From the NCBI GenBank assembly GCA_035415815.1, contig DAOOGR010000007.1, positions 1 to 48,048 of the forward strand: a stretch of DNA of 48,048 nt, written 5' to 3'. The first letter of the stretch is position 1. Each line of letters begins with the position of its first letter. The translations under genes were made by a program, and so were the position numbers. The notes beneath the pieces are model-generated. The model saw only the letters and a program-made list of their open reading frames with translations, had not been told where the DNA came from and did no database searches. This stretch comes from Rectinema sp003452735 (GTDB lineage Bacteria > Spirochaetota > Spirochaetia > Treponematales > Rectinemataceae). Of the stretch, positions 8,347 through 16,126 are shown piece by piece.

Positions 8347-9156
8347 TTATATATCCTTGTCAGCCTCAGAACTTCCTCCAGCCACCAAATCTAGAAGTCT
8401 AGCAGTCTCGGCATTTCTATTATGCAGCACTTCGAATATATGCTGGGCAACTCGCTGCTCGGCTTCTTTTTTTGACATTCCTTCCAGAGGGCCAAAGGTT
8501 TCGCCATCGATAACACAGGAGACAAAAAAATGCCGAGCATGTTCTGGCCCTTCGATTTTTATGACCAGATATGAAGGGATTTCAATACCAAGCTTTTGCG
8601 CATATTCTTGAATTATGGACTTGAAGTCCTTGCTTGGTGTTTTTCGAAGCTCTTCGAGCTTACTCTTAAATAGCCTTGATATGAATTCCTTAGTTGGTAT
8701 TATCCCCATGTCCAGGTAGTAAGCGCCAAGAAGTGCTTCGGTAGCATCGGCTAGAATAGCTGGCTTCATTCGTCCTCCGCTCATCTCCTCTCCCTTTCCA
8801 AGAACAAGAAATTCCCCAATATTGAGAGACATTGCGATTGATGCTAGAGATGTTTCGGATACCAAGACATTCTTCATATGGGCCAATTCGCCTTCATTTT
8901 TATCAGGAAGATTTTCATATAGAATGTGAGATATGCATAGACTAAGAACACTGTCCCCTAAAAATTCTAAGCGCTCATTGTCTTGTCTATTTGAAGAATT
9001 CTCGTTTACAGAAGAGCTATGTGTAAGAGCTATATCAAGGAGTGTAATATCGTGAAAAGAAATGCCTGTGGCTTCTTGAAAGAACAGCAAAGCGCTGTAG
9101 CGTGAAGGAGAGATCTCTTGTCCGGAGCTTAGCCATGAGTGATCTTTTTGCTTCAC
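8347..9156 (-). CDS. rnc: Ribonuclease III
   Basis: Endonuclease cutting double-stranded RNA, needed for rRNA processing. It has 269 residues, slightly longer than the usual 225-250 because of extra residues at both ends. The RNase III signature NERLEFLGDSVLSL carries the catalytic acidic residues, and ADATEALLGAYYLD supplies the second acidic cluster. A C-terminal double-stranded RNA-binding domain spans about residues 175-245 (DFKSIIQEYAQK to KKEAEQRVAQHIFE). The start is a GTG at 9156 with AAGG very close upstream; no in-frame ATG exists near the N-terminus. It is the third gene of rpmF-acpP-rnc. Confidence 0.95.
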   Translation of the reverse strand: MKQKDHSWLSSGQEISPSRYSALLFFQEATGISFHDITLLDIALTHSSSVNENSSNRQDNERLEFLGDSVLSLCISHILYENLPDKNEGELAHMKNVLVSETSLASIAMSLNIGEFLVLGKGEEMSGGRMKPAILADATEALLGAYYLDMGIIPTKEFISRLFKSKLEELRKTPSKDFKSIIQEYAQKLGIEIPSYLVIKIEGPEHARHFFVSCVIDGETFGPLEGMSKKEAEQRVAQHIFEVLHNRNAETARLLDLVAGGSSEADKDI

Positions 9157-9172
9157 GCCTTCGCTCGTCTTT

Positions 9173-9415
9173 TTATTTTACCTGGGTCTTGATAAATTCA
9201 AAGGCATCTTTTACGGTTTCAAATTCATTCGCCTTCTCGTCTGGAATCTGAATACTCAATTCTTCTTCGATGCCATAAACGAGCTCATAGGTGTCTAGAG
9301 AATCAGCACCAAGATCTTGGCGGAAACTTGCATCCATTGTGATCTTGCTTTCATCTACTTCGAGCTTGTCAGCAATAATCTTCTTGATTTTCTCAAATAG
9401 CTCTTGCTCATCCAT
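9173..9415 (-). CDS. acpP: Acyl carrier protein
   Basis: Carries growing acyl chains on a phosphopantetheine arm during fatty-acid synthesis. The 80-residue acidic helical protein has the attachment motif GADSLDTYEL, with Ser39 as the modified residue. GGAGTC lies 6 nt before the ATG. It sits between rpmF (11-nt gap) and rnc (16-nt gap), the widespread rpmF-acpP-rnc neighbourhood, although the usual fab genes between rpmF and acpP are absent here. CoaD, encoded just beyond rpmF on the same strand, makes the CoA precursor of the prosthetic group. Confidence 0.96.
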   Translation of the reverse strand: MDEQELFEKIKKIIADKLEVDESKITMDASFRQDLGADSLDTYELVYGIEEELSIQIPDEKANEFETVKDAFEFIKTQVK

Positions 9416-9426
9416 TGGAAGACTCC

Positions 9427-9612
9427 TTATTTAGATTCAGGGGTAATTACTTGCCGACCCCTGTAAAAACCGCATTTTGGACAAACCCTATGCAACATAA
9501 CTGGGTTTCCACAATTACTGCAATGTACGACAGCTGGTGGGTTGAGTTTCATGTTGATGGAACGGCGTCTTCTCGTCCTTGCTTTAGACGTCCTAAATTT
9601 CGGTACAGCCAT
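9427..9612 (-). CDS. rpmF: 50S ribosomal protein L32
   Basis: A small basic protein of the large ribosomal subunit, 61 residues. The N-terminus MAVPKFRTSKARTRRRRS is typical of L32, and CSNCGNPVMLHRVCPKCG gives the four-cysteine zinc site (the C+ form). A GAGG ribosome site precedes the ATG by 6-7 nt, and a strong promoter lies 50-75 nt upstream. It leads the rpmF-acpP-rnc operon. Confidence 0.96.
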   Translation of the reverse strand: MAVPKFRTSKARTRRRRSINMKLNPPAVVHCSNCGNPVMLHRVCPKCGFYRGRQVITPESK

Positions 9613-9660
9613 GGTAGAACCTCATAATTATTCAATATCGGCATGATAATTGCATGCCAA

Positions 9661-9687
9661 ATTATACAAAATTTATAAAAATGTCAA
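9661..9687 (-). promoter_or_regulatory. Promoter of the rpmF operon
   Basis: On the minus strand a perfect TTGACA (9687-9682) and a perfect TATAAT (9666-9661) face rpmF. The spacer is 15 nt, shorter than the usual 17, with an AT-rich run in it. The predicted start near 9654 gives a leader of about 40 nt. The hexamers are exact matches to the sigma-70 consensus. Confidence 0.7.
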
Positions 9688-9731
9688 GATAGACATGCTC
9701 GCAGTCGTTAAACATATATTATTTGCGCAAG

Positions 9732-10229
9732 TTATGAAAGGGGTTGCCCTCTTCTCTGTAATATCTGCCTAAGAACCATTTCAACTTCTTCTGGTACGAT
9801 ATCATTAGGAAGCCTACTATGCGATACAAGATCACGCACAAGTGTAGAGCTTATATCTACATGTTCAGCATCATAGAGGAAAAAAACTGTCTTTATGGAA
9901 GGATCGAGTCTTTGGTTCATGTAGGCCATAGTGGACTCATAAGGCAATTCAGCAGCATTGCGGAGTCCGCGCACGAGCACTGTGCATCCATGTTGACTAG
10001 CAAAATCAGTCACTAGACCATCCCATTTACATACCTTCATTCGTTGACCGAATCTGTTCATGGCATTGAGCATTTCGATACGCTCATCAATAGTGAACAA
10101 TCCATCCTTTTCAGGGTTGATGGCAACAACAACATAAAGACCGTCGAATATGCTAAGGGCACTCTTGATTACATCGAGGTGGCCAGAGGTTGGAGGATCA
10201 AAGCTTCCTGCAAAGACCGCATTTGGCAT
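9732..10229 (-). CDS. coaD: Phosphopantetheine adenylyltransferase
   Basis: Catalyses the fourth step of CoA synthesis, joining 4'-phosphopantetheine to AMP. It has 165 residues, the normal size. The nucleotidyltransferase signature GSFDPPTSGHLDVI includes the TxGH motif, VLVRGLRN binds the pantetheine side, and ISSTLVRDLV is the second nucleotide-binding motif. No Shine-Dalgarno sequence precedes the ATG; instead a promoter ends just upstream, so the transcript may be leaderless. It diverges from lnt with 97 nt between start codons. Confidence 0.95.
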   Translation of the reverse strand: MPNAVFAGSFDPPTSGHLDVIKSALSIFDGLYVVVAINPEKDGLFTIDERIEMLNAMNRFGQRMKVCKWDGLVTDFASQHGCTVLVRGLRNAAELPYESTMAYMNQRLDPSIKTVFFLYDAEHVDISSTLVRDLVSHSRLPNDIVPEEVEMVLRQILQRRGQPLS

Positions 10230-10237
10230 AAATTTTA

Positions 10238-10266
10238 ATTTAATGCAGTTTTACTTCAACAGTCAA
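10238..10266 (-). promoter_or_regulatory. Promoter of coaD, close to the start codon
   Basis: Minus-strand TTGACT (10266-10261), 17-nt spacer, TTAAAT (10243-10238). The expected transcript start is near 10231 and the ATG begins at 10229, so the leader would be about 2 nt. There is no Shine-Dalgarno sequence between them. Confidence 0.55.
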
Positions 10267-10288
10267 TGGAAAAAATCTGCTCTAGCTC

Positions 10289-10317
10289 TTTAGTCAAAAA
10301 GATCTTTCGCTTATACT
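10289..10317 (+). promoter_or_regulatory. Candidate promoter of lnt, close to the start codon
   Basis: A good -10-like TATACT (10312-10317) ends 9 nt before the lnt ATG. The -35 position (10289-10294, TTTAGT) is weak. The nine bases before the ATG are AT-rich with no ribosome site, so the mRNA leader would be about 3 nt. Confidence 0.4.
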
Positions 10318-10326
10318 GATTTTATT

Positions 10327-12030
10327 ATGAATGAATTAGCCAAGGGGCTGCATCGACATAATATCTTAAAGCCCGAAAATCTCAGTTCTTTTTCAACACC
10401 TTTCTGGATTCGCCTGCTATGGGCATTTTTAGCTGCTTTATTTGCTGCGCTTGCTCAGCCAAATGAACTTTTCTTGTATGGGAATTGGTTTTTCGGCCTC
10501 TTCTGCCTCGTGCCACTTTATATGGCACTTGTTGATACTGAAAAACTAGAAGAAGCAAGCCTTATTGGCGCTCTTTTTGGAGCACTTTATCATGCGCTGA
10601 CAAGCTATTGGCTTTTTTTCTATAAGAACTTTGCATTTTGGACTCTAGGGACTACAACCATCGCTTATGCAGTAATATATGGAGTAGCCCTTATGTATGG
10701 ATGTTTTTTTTTGCACCATACGGATGGCTGTAGACCTCTTGCATTCGCCCTAGCATGGGCAGCTCTAGAGTTTGCAAAATCTACTGGCTTTCTAGGGTAT
10801 CCTTGGGGGCTTCTGGCTTACTCCTTTACTGGGCTTCCGATTATGCTGCAGACAGCTGACCTCTGGGGCGTCTATGGTATTTCTGCTTTCTTAGCCTTAT
10901 GTTCATCAGCAACCTCAGAACTTATTTTGCAAAAAACACGCAAAATGAGCCCCTTAAAAAGTTGTTTTCGTTGGCCTACAATAGCCGGTACCTGGGCTAT
11001 AATACTACTTCTTTATGGTGCTTTAACAATTTCTAGGCCTATTCCCATCAGGGCAACATTGCGCCTTCTGCTCTGCCAACAGAACACAGATCCATGGATA
11101 TCGGGAGAGAACGAAGCTCTATACGCTAATATAAAAGTAGCTAAAGAGGCTTTGAAATCAATCCAAGAAGAAAAAGGCGCAATGCCTGACCTCATAGTAT
11201 TCAGCGAAACAAGCCTAAGGCGTCCTTATAAGGATTTCCAATCTTGGTTTGAACATAATCCTCCAGAAGAACCTCTATTGCCTTTTCTGCGGAATGCTAA
11301 TATTCCATTGCTGACTGGCCTCCCAGTGGTCTGGAATTGGGATACCAATGAAGCATCCAATTCAGTTGGTATTATTTATCCTACAGGTAAAATCGGCGAA
11401 ACATACGCAAAAATACATCCCGTACCGTTTGCAGAAGCCATTCCCTTCTGGGAATTTTCTTGGTTTCGCTCTTTTATTCAAAATGTAATAGGACTTGAAA
11501 GCGGTTGGGTAATGGGAAATGAAGAAGTAATATTTGCATTGAGCCCAAAAAATAGAGATGATGGTATGAATGGTATGAATACCTTGCCTACCATTCGATT
11601 TGCGACGCCTATATGCTTCGAGGATGCCTTTTCCGAGTTATGCAGAGATTTTATCCATCGGGGCGCAGATTTATTGATAAATCTAACAAACGATTCATGG
11701 TCTAGGACAAAAAGCGCCCAAATTCAGCATTATGCTGTAGCGCGGCTTAGAGCAATTGAAACAAGGCGGGCACTTGTGCGTTCGACCAACTCAGGAGTCA
11801 CCTGCGTCATTGGTTCCGATGGAAGAAATATAGCTGAATTGCCCCAATTCATTAACGCTTCCATGGTGGTAGATGTTCCTATTTATGAATCTCGTTTTAC
11901 TTTTTATTTGAATTTTGGAGACTGGTTTGCTTGGGTTTGTGCTGATTTCGTTGGATTGCTTTTCATCTGGGCAATTCTGGATACTAAAAGAAAAAATTAT
12001 GTAATACAAAGTAACATAAATCATTTATAA
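10327..12030 (+). CDS. lnt: Apolipoprotein N-acyltransferase
   Basis: An inner-membrane enzyme that adds the third acyl chain to the N-terminal cysteine of lipoproteins. It has 567 residues, a little longer than E. coli Lnt (512). The first half holds about six membrane segments (from residue 28 to about 240), then a periplasmic nitrilase-fold domain. The catalytic triad is visible as Glu294 (VFSETSLR), Lys362 (YAKIHPVPFAE) and Cys430 (TPICFEDAF), and a last membrane helix lies near residues 525-550. The short leader lacks a ribosome site. Its presence supports a diderm, lipoprotein-rich cell. It is followed after 30 nt by an unknown gene and amrS on the same strand. Confidence 0.95.
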   Translation: MNELAKGLHRHNILKPENLSSFSTPFWIRLLWAFLAALFAALAQPNELFLYGNWFFGLFCLVPLYMALVDTEKLEEASLIGALFGALYHALTSYWLFFYKNFAFWTLGTTTIAYAVIYGVALMYGCFFLHHTDGCRPLAFALAWAALEFAKSTGFLGYPWGLLAYSFTGLPIMLQTADLWGVYGISAFLALCSSATSELILQKTRKMSPLKSCFRWPTIAGTWAIILLLYGALTISRPIPIRATLRLLLCQQNTDPWISGENEALYANIKVAKEALKSIQEEKGAMPDLIVFSETSLRRPYKDFQSWFEHNPPEEPLLPFLRNANIPLLTGLPVVWNWDTNEASNSVGIIYPTGKIGETYAKIHPVPFAEAIPFWEFSWFRSFIQNVIGLESGWVMGNEEVIFALSPKNRDDGMNGMNTLPTIRFATPICFEDAFSELCRDFIHRGADLLINLTNDSWSRTKSAQIQHYAVARLRAIETRRALVRSTNSGVTCVIGSDGRNIAELPQFINASMVVDVPIYESRFTFYLNFGDWFAWVCADFVGLLFIWAILDTKRKNYVIQSNINHL

Positions 12031-12060
12031 TATTAAACAGAATCACTAAGGAGGATTGCC

Positions 12061-12468
12061 TTGAGTATTTCTAGCTATTTTGACGCGGAAGATTTGGAGA
12101 TGCTTGAGGATGTATCTGATATTGTAAGATATCGAGAGCATCCCGCCTTTGATGCTGTTCCATTTGTAGGTTCCATAAAGAAACACCCCTATGATAAAGA
12201 AAAATTTCTTATACTTTTGCTTCACGAACAAAAAAACATGCCATGGTTCAAGGAAGGTGAGATTATTGAGATTAAAACCCGAGATGTGCAAGCTTTAGAT
12301 GAGCTTCCCTCAACTATTGACCTCAATGGTACTGCGATCAGCACATTCCGGATCTGGATAAGGAGGCGGGCAATTGCAGTGCGATTCGAACCTTTCGAAG
12401 TAAACGATAAGGAATACAGACCTTTTGATACTCATAGCATTTCAAGACTTCTTAGCAAGAGAGATTGA
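12061..12468 (+). CDS. Conserved-looking small protein of unknown function upstream of amrS
   Basis: I do not recognise this 135-residue soluble protein. It is mixed alpha/beta with an acidic start (SYFDAEDLEMLEDVSDIV) and a central hydrophobic strand (KFLILLLHE). An arginine-rich stretch (IWIRRRAIAVRFEPFE) comes near residues 100-115. There are no cysteines, signal peptide or membrane segment. The start is TTG at 12061, well supported by AAGGAGG about 8 nt upstream. Its stop shares one base with the ATG of amrS (TGATG), so the two are translationally coupled. That coupling suggests, but does not show, a role connected with the radical SAM enzyme or its substrate. Confidence 0.75.
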   Translation: MSISSYFDAEDLEMLEDVSDIVRYREHPAFDAVPFVGSIKKHPYDKEKFLILLLHEQKNMPWFKEGEIIEIKTRDVQALDELPSTIDLNGTAISTFRIWIRRRAIAVRFEPFEVNDKEYRPFDTHSISRLLSKRD

Positions 12469-13340
12469 TGATAGACAATGGGCTTTCTGCAGATAGGGCG
12501 AGATACTGGAGAAGCTTAGATAACTCAAGAATACAATGCATTCTATGCGCTCATGCATGCATAATCCAAAATGAAACAAGAGGGCACTGTAATGCCCGCC
12601 AAAATCGGTCTGGCAAGATGATTCTTCCCTTTTATGCATGGATTTCTTCTATTGCAATAGATCCTATCGAGAAAAAACCCTTAAAGCGATTTATGCCCGG
12701 AACGTCAACCTTTTCTGTAGGATTTTGGAACTGTACAATGGATTGCCCATTTTGTCAGAATTGGGAGATTGCTCATCCTCCACCTGCATATATTCAAAAA
12801 CAAATCATTGAGCCAGATAGACTTATAGAGCTAGCTCTAGCATCGGGTTGCCCATCTATAAGCTTTACCTATTCCGAACCATTATTGCACATAGAATATG
12901 TCATAGAGGCGATGCAGATAGCACATAGCCGAGGTCTAAAAACGATCCTCGTGACAAATGGAAATGCACTTGATGAACCAGCTCGACATATCCTTACCCA
13001 TACAGATGCTGCAAATGTCGACTTAAAGACAGCCGATCCTCTCATCTACCGAAAATTGCTTGGAGGAGAAATAAAGGTTATCAAGAATTTCATAAAGGTT
13101 GCTTTTGAACTCTGCCATATTGAGGTTACATCTCTTGCTGTTCCAGGAGTTCTCGATTCAATTGCACAAATTGAAGAGATCTCAAGTTTTATCGCCTCGC
13201 TTTCGACTGAGATACCTCTTCATATCACTCGATACCATCCGGCATGGAAATACACTAAGCCACCTCTTTCTCCGGATACTATACACGAAATGGCTGAAAG
13301 CGCAAGGAATTACTTGAAAAACGTATATTCTTATTGGTGA
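12468..13340 (+). CDS. amrS: AmmeMemoRadiSam system radical SAM enzyme
   Basis: A radical SAM protein of 290 residues related to pyruvate formate-lyase activating enzymes. The 4Fe-4S site is C89-x3-C93-x2-C96 (FWNCTMDCPFCQNW). An N-terminal set of cysteines (C24, C27, C31, C41; IQCILCAHAC and GHC) is also characteristic of the AmrS family. Downstream motifs such as FTYSEPL, TNGN and HITRYHPAWK fit. The reaction is not firmly known to me; the family is named for its association with Memo-like and AMMECR1-like proteins. Neither partner is encoded in this window, so AmrS is an orphan here. The start at 12468 overlaps the stop of the unknown upstream gene. A misannotated PFL activase is the main alternative, but no glycyl-radical enzyme is adjacent. 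Confidence 0.88.
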   Translation: MIDNGLSADRARYWRSLDNSRIQCILCAHACIIQNETRGHCNARQNRSGKMILPFYAWISSIAIDPIEKKPLKRFMPGTSTFSVGFWNCTMDCPFCQNWEIAHPPPAYIQKQIIEPDRLIELALASGCPSISFTYSEPLLHIEYVIEAMQIAHSRGLKTILVTNGNALDEPARHILTHTDAANVDLKTADPLIYRKLLGGEIKVIKNFIKVAFELCHIEVTSLAVPGVLDSIAQIEEISSFIASLSTEIPLHITRYHPAWKYTKPPLSPDTIHEMAESARNYLKNVYSYW

Positions 13341-13350
13341 ATAGCCCCTC

Positions 13351-13379
13351 TTGACAGTCTCGATTTATTTCGGCATTGT
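13351..13379 (+). promoter_or_regulatory. Promoter of the tRNA cluster
   Basis: A perfect TTGACA (13351-13356), 17-nt spacer and a weak -10 CATTGT (13374-13379) lie 18 nt before tRNA-His. The spacing and strong -35 suit a stable-RNA promoter; all five downstream tRNA genes could be read from it down to the terminator at 13989-14025. Confidence 0.55.
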
Positions 13380-13397
13380 AAGCATCGCCAATTACAC

Positions 13398-13471
13398 GGT
13401 GGGTGTAGCTCAGGTGGTAGAGTGCCAGACTGTGGATCTGGTTGTCGTGGGTTCGATCCCCATCACCCACC
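13398..13471 (+). tRNA. tRNA-His(GTG)
   Basis: The acceptor arms GTGGGTG and CACCCAC pair perfectly and the anticodon in the CTGTGGA loop is GTG. The histidine identity pair is visible: an extra G(-1) at 13398 opposite discriminator C at 13471. The 3' CCA is not encoded. First gene of the cluster. Confidence 0.96.
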
Positions 13472-13513
13472 CGAGCCCGACACCTTACAGGTCTTGGGCC
13501 TAAATCTAATTGC

Positions 13514-13587
13514 GCGTTCGTAGCTCAGCTGGATAGAGCGACGGACTTCGAATCCGTAGGCCGCAGGTTCGAGTCCTGCCGGACGCA
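13514..13587 (+). tRNA. tRNA-Arg(TCG)
   Basis: Acceptor GCGTTCG pairs with CGGACGC through one G-T pair. The anticodon stem is ACGGA/TCCGT with loop CTTCGAA, giving anticodon TCG at 13548-13550, which reads CGA-type codons. The discriminator is A; CCA is not encoded. Confidence 0.95.
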
Positions 13588-13602
13588 TGTTTTTGCATAT
13601 AT

Positions 13603-13675
13603 GGGCCGCTAGCTCAGCTGGCAGAGCAGCAGACTCTTAATCTGCGGGTCGAAGGTTCGAACCCTTCGCGGCTCA
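13603..13675 (+). tRNA. tRNA-Lys(CTT)
   Basis: Acceptor GGGCCGC pairs with GCGGCTC. Anticodon stem GCAGA/TCTGC surrounds CTCTTAA, with anticodon CTT at 13636-13638 (AAG codons). T loop is the canonical TTCGAAC. No encoded CCA. Confidence 0.95.
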
Positions 13676-13754
13676 TAAAGGCCGAAGTTTTTCAATTGAT
13701 TTTGGGCCTTGACGAAGAAGCTTGGTTCCGCTAGTATGCGCCTCGCATGAAATT

Positions 13755-13835
13755 GCGAGAGTGGTGGAACGGCAGACACGCCAGACTTAGGATCTGGTGC
13801 CTTAAGGCGTAAGGGTTCAAGTCCCTTCTCTCGCA
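13755..13835 (+). tRNA. tRNA-Leu(TAG)
   Basis: Class II tRNA of 81 nt with a long variable arm (TGCCTTAAGGCG). Acceptor GCGAGAG pairs with CTCTCGC. Anticodon stem CCAGA/TCTGG surrounds CTTAGGA, anticodon TAG at 13788-13790 (CTN codons). Discriminator A; no encoded CCA. Confidence 0.95.
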
Positions 13836-13907
13836 GGATGCTTTCCTAATGAAAGGCGTTGCTGGTCTGAAAAGAGCCTTGGCCGCATAAACAGAGCCTT
13901 AATGCAT

Positions 13908-13979
13908 GCGGGAATAGCTCAGTGGTAGAGCGCCACCTTGCCAAGGTGGATGTCGCGGGTCCAACTCCCGTTTCCCGCT
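13908..13979 (+). tRNA. tRNA-Gly(GCC) with unusual T loop
   Basis: Acceptor GCGGGAA pairs with TTCCCGC, anticodon stem CCACC/GGTGG holds loop TTGCCAA (anticodon GCC), and the discriminator is T as expected for glycine. The T stem GCGGG/CCCGT closes a loop TCCAACT (13960-13966), so position 55, normally T (pseudouridine), is C. All other arms look intact. CCA is not encoded. Confidence 0.92.
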
Positions 13980-13988
13980 TCGACAACA

Positions 13989-14025
13989 GGGCGATTCGGA
14001 GACTGGCCGAATCGCCCCTTTTTTT
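13989..14025 (+). terminator. Terminator after the tRNA cluster
   Basis: An 11-bp perfect stem GGGCGATTCGG (13989-13999) with CCGAATCGCCC (14007-14017), a 7-nt loop and seven T residues (14019-14025). It ends the tRNA operon ten bases after tRNA-Gly and separates it from tig. Confidence 0.93.
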
Positions 14026-14092
14026 GCATTATAGCACGCGGTGTAGCGGGCTTTTTCTATTTTTACAGAAGAGTAAAAACTGAGAGGATTCC

Positions 14093-15448
14093 ATGGAAAT
14101 CAGCGAAAAGAAAATTGAAGAGCTTGAGCTTTCTAGAATGCGAATGACAATTACTGTACCAGCACAGGAAGTACGATCTGAATATGATACAATGATGAAT
14201 GAATATGCAAAACAAGCTAGGATCGATGGATTTAGAAAGGGACACGTTCCTGTCCCTGTTCTCGAGCGGAAATTTGGCGCATCGCTTAAGACTGATGCTA
14301 TGGCACGAGTCATCGAAAAAGCACTGGAGACCGCCCTTAAAGATGTCTCTCGACCACCGCTCGCTTATGAAATGCCTACGCTAGAAGACGACCCAAGCTT
14401 CGAACTCGATTCCGATTTTATCTTCAGCGTTACCTATGATACATTCCCTGTATTCGAACTTCCTTCGCTTGATGGAATAGAGATCGAAGTACCAAATGTC
14501 ACTATTACCCAGGAAGATTTGGATCGAGAATTAGAAAACATTAGGCAGCGAAATGCCATTGTGGCGGAGAAAGATGGGCCTTCTGAAATTGGCGATATTG
14601 TTACCGCCAGTTTTGTTGAAATTGCAGAAGATGGAAGCGAAATTCCCGGCACTTCACGCCAGGACTTCTCTTTCGAACTCGGCAAAAATTTGAACATCTA
14701 TAAATTCGATGATGAAATCATCGGTTTAAAGGCTGGAGATGAAAAAATTATAACAAAAACATTCCCTGATGATTTCGAGTTTCCGGAATACGCGGGAAAA
14801 ACAGCGACCATAAAGGTCTTAATCAGTAAAGTAAAACATCAAGACCTTCCAGATCTCGATGATGAATTAGCTCAGGATGTTTCTGAAAAATACAAAACCC
14901 TCGACGATCTCAAAGAAGCTGTCCGCGCTCACCTCATGGAAGACCTAGAAGCAAAGCTTCGCAAAACAAAAGAAAATGCCATTATGGATGAACTCCTCAA
15001 AAGAACGAATATATCTATTCCACGCTCCATGATTACTGCTGAGCTTGCAATGCGGTGGGAATCGCTAAAACAACAGACAGGTGTCGATTCCGATGAGCAT
15101 TTGGAAATGCTTCTGGCAATGTCCGGAAAGACTCGTGAGATGATTTTCCAAGAATGGGAACCTCTAGCAGAGAAGGCGCTTGCAACAAATATTCTTCTCG
15201 ATAAGCTAATAGAAGCTGGATCTTATTCTTCTTCCGATGAAGAGGTCGACGCCGAAATAGCTAAGGAAGCAATTCATAGCACAATGAGCCCGGCCGAGAT
15301 CAAAGCGGAGTATGAAAAGCACGGTACGATAAAGTACATCAAAGAAGATATCGCTATGCGGAAGTTTTTCGACAATATTTTGTCTTCAGCAACGATCAAA
15401 GAATCGGCTCCCATGTCCTATTTGGACTTTATGAAAGGAAATGATTAA
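14093..15448 (+). CDS. tig: Trigger factor
   Basis: A ribosome-bound chaperone with peptidyl-prolyl isomerase activity, meeting nascent chains at the exit tunnel. It has 451 residues, normal for the family. The ribosome-binding signature GFRKGHVP starts at residue 46. The FKBP-type domain follows at about 155-245 (GDIVTASFVEI to DDFEFPEYAG), and then a long helical C-terminal chaperone domain. GAGAGG lies just upstream of the ATG. It is followed by clpP (66-nt gap) and clpX, the common tig-clpP-clpX order, which links folding of new proteins with proteolysis. Confidence 0.96.
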   Translation: MEISEKKIEELELSRMRMTITVPAQEVRSEYDTMMNEYAKQARIDGFRKGHVPVPVLERKFGASLKTDAMARVIEKALETALKDVSRPPLAYEMPTLEDDPSFELDSDFIFSVTYDTFPVFELPSLDGIEIEVPNVTITQEDLDRELENIRQRNAIVAEKDGPSEIGDIVTASFVEIAEDGSEIPGTSRQDFSFELGKNLNIYKFDDEIIGLKAGDEKIITKTFPDDFEFPEYAGKTATIKVLISKVKHQDLPDLDDELAQDVSEKYKTLDDLKEAVRAHLMEDLEAKLRKTKENAIMDELLKRTNISIPRSMITAELAMRWESLKQQTGVDSDEHLEMLLAMSGKTREMIFQEWEPLAEKALATNILLDKLIEAGSYSSSDEEVDAEIAKEAIHSTMSPAEIKAEYEKHGTIKYIKEDIAMRKFFDNILSSATIKESAPMSYLDFMKGND

Positions 15449-15514
15449 ATTTTATTTTGGAGCTCGAGAATTGAATCTCGATTATGACAAATCAATGGGC
15501 GCTAAGGAAATGAA

Positions 15515-16126
15515 ATGTCCGAATATATGAGCAATCTTGTTCCAATCGTAATTGAACAAACCGGTATTGGAGAGAGATCCTACGATATCTATTCGCGTCT
15601 TCTCAAAGACCGAATCGTTTTTATCGATGGCGAAATCAGCGATATTATTGCCGATTTGGTAATTGCACAACTTCTTTTTCTTGAATCTCAGGATCCTTCT
15701 AGAGATATTTCGATCTATATCAATAGTCCAGGCGGATTAGTGACTGCAGGGCTAGCAATTTATGATACAATTCAATATATAAAACCCGATGTACAGACAA
15801 TCTGTATAGGACAAGCATCGAGTATGGCTGCTCTCTTACTCGCCTGCGGAACAAAGGGGAAGCGCTATGCTCTGCCCTCTTCTCGTATTCTAATACATCA
15901 ACCATGGGGCGGAGTTTCTGGTCAGGCAAGCGACATCAGCCTTCAAGCACGCGAGATAATTCGCTTAAAAAAGCTGACGATCGACTACTTTGCGCTACAT
16001 TCGGGCCAGCTAATCGAAAAAGTTGCCCAAGATATGGAGCGTGATTTCTATATGAGCTCTCAAGAAGCTCTCGAATACGGAATCGTCGATACGATCATGG
16101 AGCCGCGAAAGCATGGCAAGGAATAA
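15515..16126 (+). CDS. clpP: ATP-dependent Clp protease proteolytic subunit
   Basis: A serine peptidase forming the 14-subunit barrel fed by ClpX. It has 203 residues. The catalytic residues can be placed: Ser103 in GQASSMAALLL, His128 in LIHQPWGG, and Asp173 in AQDMERDFYM. INSPGGLVTAG is the substrate-binding strand. AAGGA precedes the ATG. The last 14 nt overlap the start of clpX, so expression of the two is coupled. Confidence 0.97.
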   Translation: MSEYMSNLVPIVIEQTGIGERSYDIYSRLLKDRIVFIDGEISDIIADLVIAQLLFLESQDPSRDISIYINSPGGLVTAGLAIYDTIQYIKPDVQTICIGQASSMAALLLACGTKGKRYALPSSRILIHQPWGGVSGQASDISLQAREIIRLKKLTIDYFALHSGQLIEKVAQDMERDFYMSSQEALEYGIVDTIMEPRKHGKE

